This document shows positions 27,559-37,500 of a stretch of DNA of 64,000 bases, one piece after another. The notes beneath the pieces are model-generated. The model searched no databases. It had not been told where the DNA came from and was given only the letters and a program-made list of their open reading frames with translations. This DNA is from G963664935 sp963664935. GTDB lineage: Bacteria; Pseudomonadota; Gammaproteobacteria; Methylococcales; G963664935. The position numbers were made by a program, and so were the translations under genes. Within the stretch, counting starts at the first letter, position 1. Each line of letters starts with the position of its first letter. The DNA lies in the NCBI GenBank assembly GCA_963664935.2, contig CAXXSE010000001.1:124001-188000 (forward strand). The letters run 5' to 3'.

Positions 27559-27925
27559 ATGTAGCAGAACCTTCAAAAATTTATCTCAGAATTATAAAGA
27601 ACTAAAATCAGTGAAAGAGAGTACTGTATTTATTGCAGAAACTATCTATCTACTCTGAAACTTCCCCACCGGATTATTGGTGACGACACGGACGATAAAC
27701 ATGAAAGCCCAAGTGTCGCGGTGATATGGACGACCACCAAGGAGGATGAGAGTGCGGATAATGTAAGGAACAATGGTGCTTGCAATTGCATCCCGCTGAC
27801 TACCAAAAGCTACGTTATCACTTATGTCAATATCCTTTTTTCAGGGTCCGTTTCTAACATAGGTAGAGTCGAAATTTAAAGCGATCGGATTCATATTTTA
27901 GATGGACATCCGTCTGCTCCTGGCT

Positions 27926-28096
27926 CAGGCTGTGTGAAAACGTAAAATCTTCAAATATCGATGGTATTTTGCTCTTTAGTTAGTTAAAAATGGACTGGTC
28001 CAGTGGTGTGGATAGACCTAATTTAGTGATTACCAGTTGTTGATGTGAGGCGCTGTCCCTACGGCATCAAAACTAGATGTGTTTTCACACGGCCTG
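27926..28096. mobile_element. 171-bp MITE with CAGGC-GTGTGAAAAC ends
   Basis: The ends CAGGCTGTGTGAAAAC and GTTTTCACACGGCCTG are near-perfect inverted repeats. Related sequences are at 33449-33618 (complete) and as pieces near 22232 and 33688. A second identical copy lies in repeat Y at 47988-48158. No coding capacity. Confidence 0.75.
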
Positions 28097-28423
28097 GGTA
28101 GAAGAGATGTGGCGCGGTAGCGGTAGGTTAAGCCTATCTGTACTGCTAATGACCCTCCGTGGCGCCTGTTAAACCATACCGAGAGGCGAACGGCGCCCTT
28201 AGACACCGTTCTTAAAATCCTCACCGCTACCCGACCTTAATCGGAGAGCATTTAACGGCGGTGGTAGCTGGCCGCTAGTAGATCGCGCCGGTCGAACCTC
28301 CTCACTCAGGGCATTGCAAAGTTGTCAGCTTAATGGCTTAACAGCTCTGTTTTAATTGCTATCGAAAAAAGGCCTCACCCGATTTCGTACTTTATAGAGT
28401 TTGCTAAAACGCTTGATCAGCGT

Positions 28424-29326
28424 TTACAAGAAACAACTGGCCAGTTGGGGCTCCACAGCGTTCTGTTTGATGCCAAGATCAGTTAAAGTCAGGGCTCCCG
28501 GGCTCACTAAGTTATCATGCTCCATGAGTATGACCTGATCGCGTGTTAACGGAGGATTCGGTAACACACTCAAAAATGTCGCCTCAATCTCCCAAACCAC
28601 GAAAGGCATAGGAATGAGCAGCCGTTTCCGATCTAGATGGTGGAGCAATAATTTAACTAAAGTTTTGTAGCTATAAACTTCCGGACCACCGAGTTCGTAG
28701 ATCTGGCCCCGCGCGGCCGGTTCAGACAAAGCGCGCACAGCAGCTGCAGCAACGTTCTCCACAAATACAGGCTGCAACAGGGTATCGCCGTTACCGAACA
28801 AAGGTAGGACTGGGGTAAACCGAGTAATGCGGGACAAGGTATTAAAAAATGAGTCGCCGGGCCCGAAGATAACGCTTGGACGTAATATAGTGGCATCCTT
28901 GAAGGCGTTCTGCACCAATGATTCACCCTGAGCCCGAGCGCGCACATAAGATGATCTGGATTTGGGATCGGCACCGAGGCCAGAGAGGTAAACCAAGCGC
29001 TCTATCCCCGCCCGCTCTGCCTCTTGCGCCACGATTTGCGCACCACGCAAATGGATTGCATCAAAGGTAACATTGCCCTGCTCGACATAAAGGCTGACGG
29101 CATTGATCACTGCTTGAGAACCCTCAATGGCCTGGGTTACCGAGGACCGGTCTCGCACGTCGGCGTATACGTGAGCAAGACTATCCGCTTCCGACTTACG
29201 TGATGTGCTGATCCTCGGATGCCGTACCGCTACCCGTACGCGGGTTTCTACCTCAGATAGCTGTTTTACGATGTGACGGCCAACAAAACCAGTCCCTCCG
29301 AATACCGTAACTTGCTCAAAACTCAT
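28424..29326 (-). CDS. NDUFA9-like/NAD(P)-binding epimerase family protein, copy 1
   Basis: 300 residues starting MSFEQVTVFGGTGFVGRHIV; GGTGFVG is the Rossmann glycine motif. Later NAVSLY, LVYLSGLGADP and RPSVIFGPGDSFF follow the atypical SDR plan of complex I NDUFA9-like proteins. The active-site Tyr-x-x-x-Lys is replaced by Y-V-R-A-R, as in that subfamily. It may help quinone/complex I assembly or bind NADPH; unproven. Identical protein at 48486-49388. Confidence 0.85.
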   Translation of the reverse strand: MSFEQVTVFGGTGFVGRHIVKQLSEVETRVRVAVRHPRISTSRKSEADSLAHVYADVRDRSSVTQAIEGSQAVINAVSLYVEQGNVTFDAIHLRGAQIVAQEAERAGIERLVYLSGLGADPKSRSSYVRARAQGESLVQNAFKDATILRPSVIFGPGDSFFNTLSRITRFTPVLPLFGNGDTLLQPVFVENVAAAAVRALSEPAARGQIYELGGPEVYSYKTLVKLLLHHLDRKRLLIPMPFVVWEIEATFLSVLPNPPLTRDQVILMEHDNLVSPGALTLTDLGIKQNAVEPQLASCFL

Positions 29327-29595
29327 GATGATTGCTCAACTTCTTTATTTGGACGAACACCCGACGAATGGCGTTATACCAAGTTGTCTATATATTGGTG
29401 TTACCTTTCTCAGAAAAGGTTCCCATAGCTATAGAAGTGGCATTTTATATCAGGGAAATGAGTGGTTGAGAGTCACGAGAGTTGTGTCGCAAGAATTTTA
29501 TCCATCTGTTACCCTATGGATAACAAGCACTTCGTTTGGGGGGGCGAAATCAGCAACTGCAAGAGGACGTTAAGGCCCTTAAATATAACGAATTT

Positions 29596-29919
29596 ATGAC
29601 CCAACACAAATTATACCGTAGAATACTATTGGTTCTATTTACGTTTGTTTTCCCCACTTTGCTCACTGTTTGTTTGGCGGCGGGTGTTTATACAATCGGA
29701 AAACGCTTGCCACATAACCGGCTCTTGATCAATGGGGTGGACTTTAGTATGCATTCAGTGTGTTTAAACTTTACTGTCGGTTATCCGATAGTTTTCCTCG
29801 AAGGTAATCCTTACGGTGACTGTGAGAATGCCGAGATTTTAAACTTACGGACAAAAGACCAGTGCTCCCTCGAGTGTCCAGCTAGGGTGTTGATGCCGGA
29901 TACTGGTAAAAGTGCATAA
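29596..29919 (+). CDS. small membrane-anchored Cys-rich protein, copy 2
   Basis: 107 residues from the ATG at 29596 (MTQHKLYRRILL). One signal-anchor helix (FTFVFPTLLTVCLAAGVY) is followed by a periplasmic tail with Cys in HSVCLNF, GDCEN and CSLEC. This copy keeps its own ATG, unlike copy 1 at 10054. No family recognised. Confidence 0.55.
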   Translation: MTQHKLYRRILLVLFTFVFPTLLTVCLAAGVYTIGKRLPHNRLLINGVDFSMHSVCLNFTVGYPIVFLEGNPYGDCENAEILNLRTKDQCSLECPARVLMPDTGKSA

Positions 29920-30415
29920 AAATTGTTGAAAACTAGGAAACCAAATGATAATCCGATGATTAATGAGTAGCTTCGAAAACTATTTCTGACGTCCACTGAT
30001 GCGTTGAAAAGGCCTTTTATTCGACAATTTATTCCAATGAGGCAACACGAAAAAAAGGTAACTTCCGGTCACCAATATGATAACCCACCCCCGAAATAGC
30101 CCTACCGCAGTTCGTTGAATTGGTGAGAAGGATAACGACACGAAGTAAAAAATCCAGATCACCAGAAAAGTGATTACGCTCCATTTCTGCATCTGCCACA
30201 ATCCATAATAGGCGTATAACGCAACGCCGTTGATCGCCACGGCTACCATGGACGGAAAACTGGGAGCCGCTACAGCGATGATAAGAGAGCCGATAAGTTG
30301 AGAGAAGCCAATAACAAACAGAATTATGCATAAAATTGCTATCGAGTTCGGTCTCATGTTCTTAATACCCTGCTTAGGTCGGGAGTTTCAGCTGATCAGG
30401 CATAGTAATACCCCT
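29614..30415. repeat. 0.8-kb duplicated segment X, copy 2
   Basis: The same block as 10132-10932, lying 219 bp after the end of repeat Y. The flanking sequences of the two X copies are unrelated. Confidence 0.85.
29980..30357 (-). CDS. four-helix inner-membrane protein, copy 2
   Basis: 125 residues, almost identical to the protein at 10498-10875 (MRPNSIAILCIILF versus MRPNSITILCLILF). Four hydrophobic helices, basic C-terminus. No family recognised. Convergent with the small Cys-rich gene, so the pair moved as one unit. Confidence 0.6.
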   Translation of the reverse strand: MRPNSIAILCIILFVIGFSQLIGSLIIAVAAPSFPSMVAVAINGVALYAYYGLWQMQKWSVITFLVIWIFYFVSLSFSPIQRTAVGLFRGWVIILVTGSYLFFVLPHWNKLSNKRPFQRISGRQK

Positions 30416-30447
30416 GGGCAGCCTATCTTGACTGCCCTTTTTTCTTT
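30416..30447 (+). terminator. Rho-independent terminator
   Basis: GGGCAG-cctatcttga-CTGCCC followed by a long T-rich run (TTTTTTCTTTT). It closes plus-strand transcription after duplicated segment X. Confidence 0.8.
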
Positions 30448-31136
30448 TACAAACCCTGCTTCTCAGATAAAGTACCGATGGTGACAGTAACCACCTATAT
30501 ATTCTAGGGTCAAGCGATAGCCGTAAGGTCGGCTTTGGAGCCAAAGCCGTCATTGGGGTCTTTCTAATTGAGCAACTACATGAAGCATGTTCATGGAAGT
30601 GAGGGGTATTGAGTACTGAGGCAAACAATGGTCAAGGTCGGTCCCGATATTCAACCGCTGTGTGGTGCCGCCAAAGTGAAATCAGATTCAGCAGACGCTT
30701 TTGCGTTTCATTCAATACCACGGCCAAACCCGGTTTGATTCCCTTCTCGGAAGCTTCAAAAGCCCGCATTGTATTGCAGATCTGTCCATCCAGACGCACA
30801 CCAATTCCCCTGACGTCTATCATGTTCCCCCAATCACCGAACATCTCGAGAGTCAGTTCGCAGGCGGTGATCAAAAACAGGACGTGTTTATCCGGATTGG
30901 CATCCATGGCTTCTATGATTTTTTCGGCAATATAATGAACTGTGGGAATGATGACCGGAACGGTTTTTTTCTCCGGCAGCGCATGGACGCACTTACCAAT
31001 AAAGCACTGTCCGCATACCGGGTTTTCCAGATCGTGGATACATTCATCGGTAAAGCGGCCGGAAGGGCACTCAAAGGGTTTGTGGCAGTACGAGAATACG
31101 ATGAGCAATAGGCTATCCTCGCGTTTCATATAGGCT

Positions 31137-32934
31137 CTCGTCAGTCACGAGTTCTATCCGATTTGACGTAACTATTCAGGCCCTGAATTCATTTTTTCGA
31201 TGTGTCACCTCGACCAACGGAAGAAAGTCTTATCACCCATTGATAGCTCTGCGCTTTAAGATTGCCCACTGGTGTTCATAAAAGATGAGTAGTGTAGAAA
31301 ATAGAAATCGATAATTACGACTAGACATTTGCTAAAAAAACACGGATCCTTCTTTTCTTTGTAGAAGTACAGATGGAAGGAGGAGACCCCGTGCAACAGT
31401 ATATTTCTCAGAGTTTAGAAAGCTTTCAAAGCGTTTTTTCCAGATCGAGTACTTGGTTGTTGTTCTGCGCCATTGTGATTGGATTTATGGGGGCAGGAGA
31501 AATGATCGGCGTGACGTCGTTGTGTCGTTTCTGGCTATTAGATGAACTTGGTTATTACCGCTTGCTCCGTTTTTTTAGATCCAAAGCGTATGTCTATGGG
31601 GCGTTGCTCGATGCTTGGCAAGATTTTGTGAATCGCCAAGGAAAATCCGTTTAAGTAGCTGGACGAGCGATACTTCTGGGTGACCATACCGCGGTGATCA
31701 AAGATGGACGCAAGATGCCCGGCGTGGTATCGATGCACGAGTCATCGGAGACGCAAACGAAACCCGGCTATTTTCGGGCCCAATGTTGGGGCAGCATTGG
31801 CATCTTGATCGGGTCGTTATCCGCTTGTTTTTGTTGTCCTTTGCAGCTTCAAATTCATCAGGGATGGGCTCATTTAGGGTTGAACGACGAGCGCGATAAT
31901 CCATGTCGGATCAAGCTCACCGACCGCTTGGTGGCCATGGCGATTCATTTTGCGGTGACGAATCACTGTCTGTGTTATTTGGTGTTGGATGCCTTTTTTT
32001 CAACCGAGGGCGTATTTCGAGCTTGCCACTATTATTCAATCCAGCATCAGGCGCGGTGGGTTGAGGTGCTGGTCAAAGCCAAGAATAGCTATGTGGGTTA
32101 TTTCCCCGCGCCACCGAAACCCGCCTCTCGACCCGGACCTCAGCCGCTCTATGCGAGAAAGTGTGTTTAAGAGAATGCTTCGACCACCTTCATTTGTTTG
32201 AGACGGTGACCTGTCAAGTCTACGGTAAAACCGAATCCATCCGGGTTATGACGCTTACACTGTTATGGCGGCCCATCGCTGATCAGGTGTTATTTATTCT
32301 CGCCGTCACCTCAAAAGGCCCAATGGTTCTAATGAGTTCCGATTTAACGCTGTCAGCCATTGATGCCGTTGAACTGTATTGTGCTAGAACCCGCATTGAA
32401 ATCATGTTCGCGATGTTAAAGCATGTGATCGGCGCCTTTAAATTTCGTTTTTGGACTAAAAAATTGCCAAAACATTCTAGACGCCCCTTTTCCAATCGTC
32501 TTCTCAAAGCCCCACAGCCCCAGGATATTCATACCGTTCAAGCGTGCTGGCGAGCCTATGAAATCTTCGTGCTCTGTGCCTCCATTGCCTTGGGGTTAAT
32601 GCAATTGATTGCGCTCCAGTATCAAGATACGATTTGGTCTGAGCACTCGCTTTATCTTCGCACTCAATCGCGTGATTTGCCATCGGAGAAAACCGTCAAG
32701 CAAATTTTAGCGCCATTGTTCCTCAAACAATTCTTTCGACTTGAGGAAAATGGCATGATTCAACAGATCCGTGCCCGCTTGATGGCTGTTTCCGATGAAA
32801 TAGATGACGATTAAACTGAATGAGGCGTTCTATGCTCTAATTCTCTGCGATCTTCAAAATTTTTCATCAAACATACTACGATGGAGAGGGTAGTTTTGCC
32901 CCGCTTTTCTCGCTGTTAACTCACGACTGCCGAG
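31137..32934 (+). mobile_element. DDE insertion sequence, decayed copy (1798 bp)
   Basis: Ends CTCGTCAGTCACGAG and CTCACGACTGCCGAG are imperfect inverted repeats (12 of 15). Flanks ATAGGCT at 31130-31136 and 32935-32941 are a 7-bp target duplication. The element is nearly identical to the intact one at 57438-59236, with a nonsense change at about 31651 and a deleted G near 32155. Confidence 0.9.
31373..32814 (+). pseudogene. DDE transposase with stop and frameshift
   Basis: Same product as the 480-residue gene at 57674-59116. Here GTTGAAGTA is changed to GTTTAAGTA, giving a TAA after 93 codons, and CTATGGCGAGA has lost a G, shifting the frame. The catalytic parts LLGDHTAVIK (Asp), LVLDAFFS (Asp) and RTRIEIMFAMLK (Glu) are otherwise present, in pieces. 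Confidence 0.9.
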
Positions 32935-33314
32935 ATAGGCTTTAAAGGCCTCCACATCTTTAAATCCGTACAGAAAGAAGTCGCCGTCCCGCACATAGGG
33001 TTTCTTTTGCAGATAAGAGCGGATCATCCCGTAAAGATGCCGAATTGGCTTTCGCCAGAAATAACCCAGCACTCCATTTTGATCGTGTTGCACAAGATAT
33101 TTCAACGCCTTGAGACGGAGGTGCTTTTGAGTTGAAGGACGAATTCCTGGGAGTGTCCGCCAATGTCTGATTCCTTTAAGCGAATAGGTCGATTCTAAAA
33201 CCTGCGCCCTTTTGTCCCAGGTTGCTTCAGCTGCATTCCAAGATTTATAGCTGCCCCATAAATGTTTTTTCCTTACCTTCATCACAACGCCTGCGCAAGC
33301 ATAAACCGGTAAAA

Positions 33315-33416
33315 GAAAACAGGGTCAGGTCGCGAAATAAGAATTGTTACCCTTGCGAACAATCACCCCAATAATTAGAGTCAAAGAAAATTTAATTTTA
33401 CTTCTTTTCAGGATAC
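33315..33416 (-). repeat. interspersed ~102-bp repeat, copy 2
   Basis: Reverse complement of 3073-3176 with scattered differences. Confidence 0.75.
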
Positions 33417-33448
33417 CGCGCATTACGTTTGAATGACTGCTTGTAACC

Positions 33449-33618
33449 CAGATTGTGTGAAAACGTAAAATCTTCAAAGACGGTGGTATTTTTATCCATA
33501 TTTAGATGAAAATGGACTGATTAAGTGGCGTTGATAGACCTAATTTAGTGATTACCAGCTGTTGATGTTAGGCGCTGTATCTACGACGTCAGAATCAGAT
33601 GAATTTTCACCCAGCCTA
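33449..33618. mobile_element. MITE of the GTGTGAAAAC family, diverged copy
   Basis: About 170 bp from CAGATTGTGTGAAAACG to attttcacccagcctag, sharing the inner block gatagacctaatttagtgat with the copy at 27926-28096. A loose end (ccagattgtgtgaaaacc) recurs at 33680. Confidence 0.7.
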
Positions 33619-33825
33619 GGCCGGAAAGCGACTATTGCGTGTGATGAGCACGATTCTACATGATCGATGTTGGCTTACAATCCAGATTGTGTGAAAACCT
33701 ATTTAATGCCTGGATTGAGTAGAGAGCCCCATGACGAATCGCCGGAGGCATACCGGGTGTCTTTCGGCGCCATTAATGCTTTCGAGTACTGATGGGCCAT
33801 GTTAGAGGTGTCCTGCTTTCATCAA

Positions 33826-34136
33826 CCGGTCGGGAGAAATCAAATTGCGGATCGAAACCACGCACTCAATGACCAATGTAAAGAATGTTTGGCAAAATAC
33901 ATGAAGAATGTCAAACTGTGTACTCCTGGGCGGAGCCGCCTGTTGTCCCGCATCATCTGTCTCGACGGGGACGGCATACCTCAGAAAGAGGTTTAGAACG
34001 TTTGCTCGCAAGAAAAGTCATTGTCAATACCACGCCTTATGCGGCTTCTTACGTTCGCGTAGCCCCAAACATCTTGAATACGCCGGATAATATCGAAGTA
34101 GGTCTTCGTGAAATCTCGGCGCTTGTAAAAACATAG
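33826..34136 (+). pseudogene. C-terminal remnant of a class-V aminotransferase
   Basis: One frame reads VGRNQIADRNHALNDQCKEC, then KLCTPGRSRLLSRIICLDGDG, and stops at a TAG near 33994. The next frame continues ERLLARKVIVNTTPYAASYV, then VAPNILNTPDNIEVGLREI. These are the last two strands and the C-terminal helix of fold-type I class-V aminotransferases/cysteine desulfurase-like enzymes (N-TTPYA-SYVR). The PLP-lysine part is absent. Confidence 0.75.
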
Positions 34137-34142
34137 AAGCAA

Positions 34143-35015
34143 ATGGATCGGCGACTACTTTGTCTTTTGCTTTTAACCCTGCCTCTAAATTCAGCCGATT
34201 CCGGCGAATTCCGGTTAACCAAAGCTGCCTATTTCGATGACTACGTTAATCAGGGAGCCCGCATCCTGGTGGTCGTCGCCCATCCTGACGATGAGTCTCC
34301 GGCTGGACCACTTCTCGCTTATGCATGCCTACAGCGAGGGAACAGTTGCCACATCGCCGTTTTCACCCGTGGTGGCGCCGGAACGTGTGGGATGCTACCT
34401 TCTTATTGCAAACCTGACCTCGCGACGGTGCGCACCCGAGAAATACAAAGAGTCGCCAAACGTTATGGAGTCGGTCTTGACATCGGCGACTTCTACAATC
34501 AACGAGTAAATGGCCCACCAAGTAGTGAAACCGTCGAAGGCTATCGCGCGATCTGGGAAAAGCAAGGCGATCCCCGTCAATGGCTTGAGGCCATTATCCA
34601 AAGATTTCGCCCGAACATGGTGATTACCTTCGACCCCAATCATGGCTTCACCGGAAACCCCGAACATCGGCTTGCCGGTTTGCTTGTCGACGAAGTGCTG
34701 AACCCGGAAACCACGATATCCCCTGGTCGACCCCATCTAGTGGTTTTTCATATGCTCAACCGTTATACAGTCATCAAGGCCCTGCTGGGCAACGATCCCG
34801 CCTTGCCCACAGAACAATGGCCGCTGAACCGCTCGTGCGGTGACCAAAGCTGCGTGAAAATAGCGATGCAAATCGCCCGCGAACACCGCAGTCAACTCGC
34901 CGTCTCAGCGCTGGCCCTGTTTGTTCTTTTCGCCGATCAGTTCGATGTAATTTACCTGAGGAAACTCTCCTATTCCCCGCGCAAATTGGTTGAGTTTATT
35001 GGAAAATCGCCCTAG
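34143..35015 (+). CDS. secreted PIG-L/LmbE-type deacetylase
   Basis: 290 residues with a signal peptide (MDRRLLCLLLLTLPLNSA). The metal site AHPDDE is at residues 46-51 and the second half is TFDPNHGFTGNPEHR, whose last His completes the zinc triad. The family removes N-acetyl groups from sugars (GlcNAc-inositol or mycothiol-type substrates). The export signal suggests a periplasmic or cell-wall substrate. It starts 6 bp after the aminotransferase relic, so its former upstream context is lost. Confidence 0.85.
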   Translation: MDRRLLCLLLLTLPLNSADSGEFRLTKAAYFDDYVNQGARILVVVAHPDDESPAGPLLAYACLQRGNSCHIAVFTRGGAGTCGMLPSYCKPDLATVRTREIQRVAKRYGVGLDIGDFYNQRVNGPPSSETVEGYRAIWEKQGDPRQWLEAIIQRFRPNMVITFDPNHGFTGNPEHRLAGLLVDEVLNPETTISPGRPHLVVFHMLNRYTVIKALLGNDPALPTEQWPLNRSCGDQSCVKIAMQIAREHRSQLAVSALALFVLFADQFDVIYLRKLSYSPRKLVEFIGKSP

Positions 35016-35097
35016 TACCACCCACCCTAAATAACCAGGGAAAAACTAACCATTCCGCATCGGCTCGCGTAGGATGTGGTTCGTGCCTCACCACATC

Positions 35098-35163
35098 CTA
35101 TGGGAAAATGGGCCAAAATCCGCTTTTACGCAGTAGGCTTTCTATTCTCGGATAGCCTCCTCG
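35098..35163 (-). repeat. partial copy of the GAGGCTGTCC MITE
   Basis: Matches, in reverse, the left half of the 51818-52057 element (ggcccattttcc, ggattttggcc, ctattctcgga-agcctcct). Confidence 0.65.
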
Positions 35164-35188
35164 TGCGCTTATGCCAATCCTTTGTGCA

Positions 35189-35761
35189 TCATCGAAGCTC
35201 TCGAGATTCCTCACGTAGGATTTTCTCTACGGAGTTTTTCACTTCGTTAACCGCACTTTCGGATTGGGCTTTCATTAATCCAACTACTTGGTCACGGGTA
35301 AGCATCAAATCGTCTAAATCTTCCATGCGAAATTCCAAGTTTCGTTCGAACACTGTCTTATAGACATTCTCGTGAAACGAATAAGTTATTTCGGCGGCGG
35401 ATCTTTCCGATCTCAGCACAACATGTGTTGGTCGAATGTATTCGGTAACCTTCCAAGTGATTAGATAATCTTTGTTCCTAATCCGACCACGCTCGTGAAT
35501 GCGGTCGCCTAATTGATAGGGTCGTTGAGTCACTCCACCCACTTCAGTCGTTGCAGGGTGCCACTGTGGCCAGAATCGCGCCGTTGTTATGATGTCAAAC
35601 ACACCTTCAAGATTTCCGTCAATCGTAATGGTGGTGACTACCGACGCCAATTCATCTCGCTCCAACTCACTCGTGGTGATTTGGCCTAGCTGCTTGGAGC
35701 AGCCGGTGAGCACTATAAGCAGTCCCAAGAAGACCGATTTAGTGAAAATATAATTAGTCAT
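35189..35761 (-). CDS. SRPBCC-fold lipoprotein
   Basis: 190 residues. Signal MTNYIFTKSVFLGLLIVLTGC with lipobox LTGC. The rest has the START/SRPBCC pattern: ITIDGNLEGVFDIITTARFWPQW, then WHPATTEVGGV, QLGDRIHERGRI and DYLITWKVTEYI-PTHVVL, ending in a long C-terminal helix with EVKNSVEKIL. It would bind a hydrophobic ligand at the membrane; the ligand is unknown. Adjacent to a MITE fragment. Confidence 0.75.
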   Translation of the reverse strand: MTNYIFTKSVFLGLLIVLTGCSKQLGQITTSELERDELASVVTTITIDGNLEGVFDIITTARFWPQWHPATTEVGGVTQRPYQLGDRIHERGRIRNKDYLITWKVTEYIRPTHVVLRSERSAAEITYSFHENVYKTVFERNLEFRMEDLDDLMLTRDQVVGLMKAQSESAVNEVKNSVEKILREESRELR

Positions 35762-36249
35762 TGGGATTTTCCCGTTTTCTTACGTCAATTTCTCATTGTA
35801 CGAGCAAATCCGATGTCAGTATACTTAACTTGATTGGATTCTGGTCGTTTGCTGTTTGGGCTTTTATGGGACAAAGCCAACCTTTCGAAAAAAGGTTTAC
35901 CTTCGCCATGAACGGTCGATTTGCCGACTCTTTCAAGCTGTCGCAACGCAGCTATCGACGATTCAGACCATCGAATAGGCGTTGTTATTTAGGGTGCGGA
36001 GTACCAGCATATTAATAATAAAGGTTTTTTCTCCTTTTCCTTCCCCCCTCAAATTTGAGGCTTACAATCCCCCTGTTTTTGGGAGCACACAAACCAACGA
36101 TCTTCTTTTACGATCAGATACTAAAGGAAATGCTACGCAACATTTGGTACCTTCATGGGTTTAGACCCAACCCTTGATTACTCAAAAACAACCATTATTA
36201 GTTTTCCCAGGGGGTTTCTCGAAGCTCGCATTTCTTCAACTCTGTTTTG
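35762..36249. other. 488-bp gap, no gene recognised
   Basis: Open frames present have no motif. A short palindrome cctcaaatttgagg lies at about 36048-36061. Confidence 0.35.
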
Positions 36250-36417
36250 TTACACTTTTTTCGCTGCACCGTAACTCAGACCACGCTGCCTTTGTTCTAG
36301 TACTGTTTTATCGTGTTCATACATACTCCATAATTTTTGTTCAGTTTGAACAAATCCGAGAGCTATCATTCCAAACACAGCGCCCAAGACAAGGTTGTCT
36401 TGCTTTTTTGAGGACAT
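36250..36417 (-). CDS. 55-residue single-helix membrane protein, doubtful
   Basis: Reading from the ATG at 36417: MSSKKQDNLVLGAVFGMIAL, one transmembrane helix, then a Glu/Gln-rich tail ending AAKKV. Ribosome site weak (aggaaattaagagc). Unrecognised; real or chance. Confidence 0.35.
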   Translation of the reverse strand: MSSKKQDNLVLGAVFGMIALGFVQTEQKLWSMYEHDKTVLEQRQRGLSYGAAKKV

Positions 36418-36433
36418 GCTCTTAATTTCCTGC

Positions 36434-36540
36434 CCTAGATTGAATCTTTTTGCGAGTTTAATTTCCCGCTGCTTGCGGCGGAACAAAATAATCCAGTCCG
36501 CTTGATACCCCATAGCTTGCTGCGGGGTTGTTCATTTTTC
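36434..36540. repeat. REP-like palindromic repeat
   Basis: Two small stems lie in tandem: cccgctgcttgcggcgg and ccccatagcttgctgcgggg (about 36512-36531). The GC(A)AGC core in both is typical of REP sequences of Proteobacteria. Confidence 0.5.
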
Positions 36541-36702
36541 GTGACTCCGCTTTGAGCTGAATCTTCCAGATCAAAGTTGGAAACATCAAAATTACATCCG
36601 AGGCCTCAATCCACGGATCGCTCTCTTTAACCATAACTCAACTGGGCCGATTCCCCTGCAACCCGTCGTTGGACACCGCTCCTTTTTCCGTGATTCTCGC
36701 GC

Positions 36703-37283
36703 CTATTTAGTTCGCTCATAGGTTCCCACAAGCTCTGCGGTGGCAATAACGTGTCCATCTATCACCGCTTCCAACTTTGCCTTCGTCGGAGTTTCTAAAT
36801 CAGGAGGTACTTTATCCAGCGCATAAAGTTGGTGGAAGTATCGGTGCCGACCAATTGGCGGGCAAGGGCCGCCATAACCGGTACGTTTCCAGTCATTCAG
36901 ACCCTCCAAAGTACCCGAAGGAAGGTTGCTCGACTTTACGGCCTGTTGAAGGTTGTCTACATTGGGGGAAGATTGTAAAGTACCCAGTGCACCCATGTCA
37001 TCTTCGGCGCTTTAGGGTTTGGTGCGTCCGGATCGTCGACTATCAAGACTAGACTTTTCGCCGCTTCGGGCACACCCTTCCAGGCAAGCGGCGGTGAAAT
37101 ATCCCTTCCATCGCATGTGTATAAACTTGGGATTTCACCGTTATGATTGAATGCTGTAGAACTCAGGATCATAGTCGTCATTTCCTTCAGGTCGTTAGTT
37201 TCGCTATTGACATCACCGAGGTATGCGTTACCAACAAGAATTACCACCAATGGCCAACAAAACCTTAAATTCACTCTGATCAT
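36703..37283 (-). pseudogene. PEBP (YbhB/YbcL-type) protein, one-base frameshift
   Basis: The start at 37283 gives a signal-like MIRVNLRFCWPLVVILVGNA; the body has YTCDGRDISPPLAWKGVP, then LIVDDPDAP and MTWVHWVLYNLPP. There one base is missing (near 36960) and the next frame continues NVDNLQQAVKSSNLPSGTLE, GYGGPCPPIGRHRYFHQLYAL and ends TAELVGTYERTK at 36703. Joined length about 190 residues, normal for the bacterial Raf-kinase-inhibitor-like family. Periplasmic; binds phospholipids or nucleotides in homologues. Confidence 0.8.
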
Positions 37284-37500
37284 CGTTAGCTCCCGTCAAA
37301 CAGTTCCAAAGACCCTTTTTGTCCTTATGGGGGCATTAACAAGTTCCCGCATATCCTAACAGCTTGTACTGAAATTTTGGAATAATGGCTTTGAATTCTA
37401 GCTTTTTTTTAATCGGCTAAGATGCAACAATACGTGGCATTTAGAAACAGGATAGTATCGGAAGAGTCTTTGCATTCACTCTTCCAAAAACGGTAATTTT

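Larger units (their letters stand above)
27574..29394. repeat. 1.82-kb duplicated segment Y, copy 1
   Basis: Identical with 47636-49456 (same orientation, offset 20062) except for one base seen (G at 29355, A at 49417). It contains a minus-strand open fragment (…PYIIRTLILLGGRPYHRDTW…, about 27655-27848, no start codon), a MITE and the epimerase-like gene. No terminal inverted repeats, transposase or target duplication were found at the junctions. Confidence 0.9.
30632..33285 (-). pseudogene. Cys-rich conserved protein split in frame by an IS
   Basis: The 5' half (33285-32942) encodes MMKVRKKHLWGSYKSWNAAE ... YGFKDVEAFKAY; the 3' half (31129-30632) starts MKREDSLLLIVFSYCHKPFE. Removing the IS (31137-32934) and one ATAGGCT copy joins ...EAFKAY directly to MKREDS... 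with no frame change, giving 282 residues. The middle has a Cys cluster, PSGRFTDECIHDLENPVCGQCFIGKC, which could hold a metal or Fe-S centre; the C-terminal half has Rossmann-like strands (HVLFLITACELTLEMFGDW). The family was not identified (a DUF116-like relative is possible). Confidence 0.85.

Noticed and set aside
28030..28224. 64-residue minus-strand ORF (also 48092-48286)
   Set aside because: Arg-rich chance frame overlapping the MITE; no motif.
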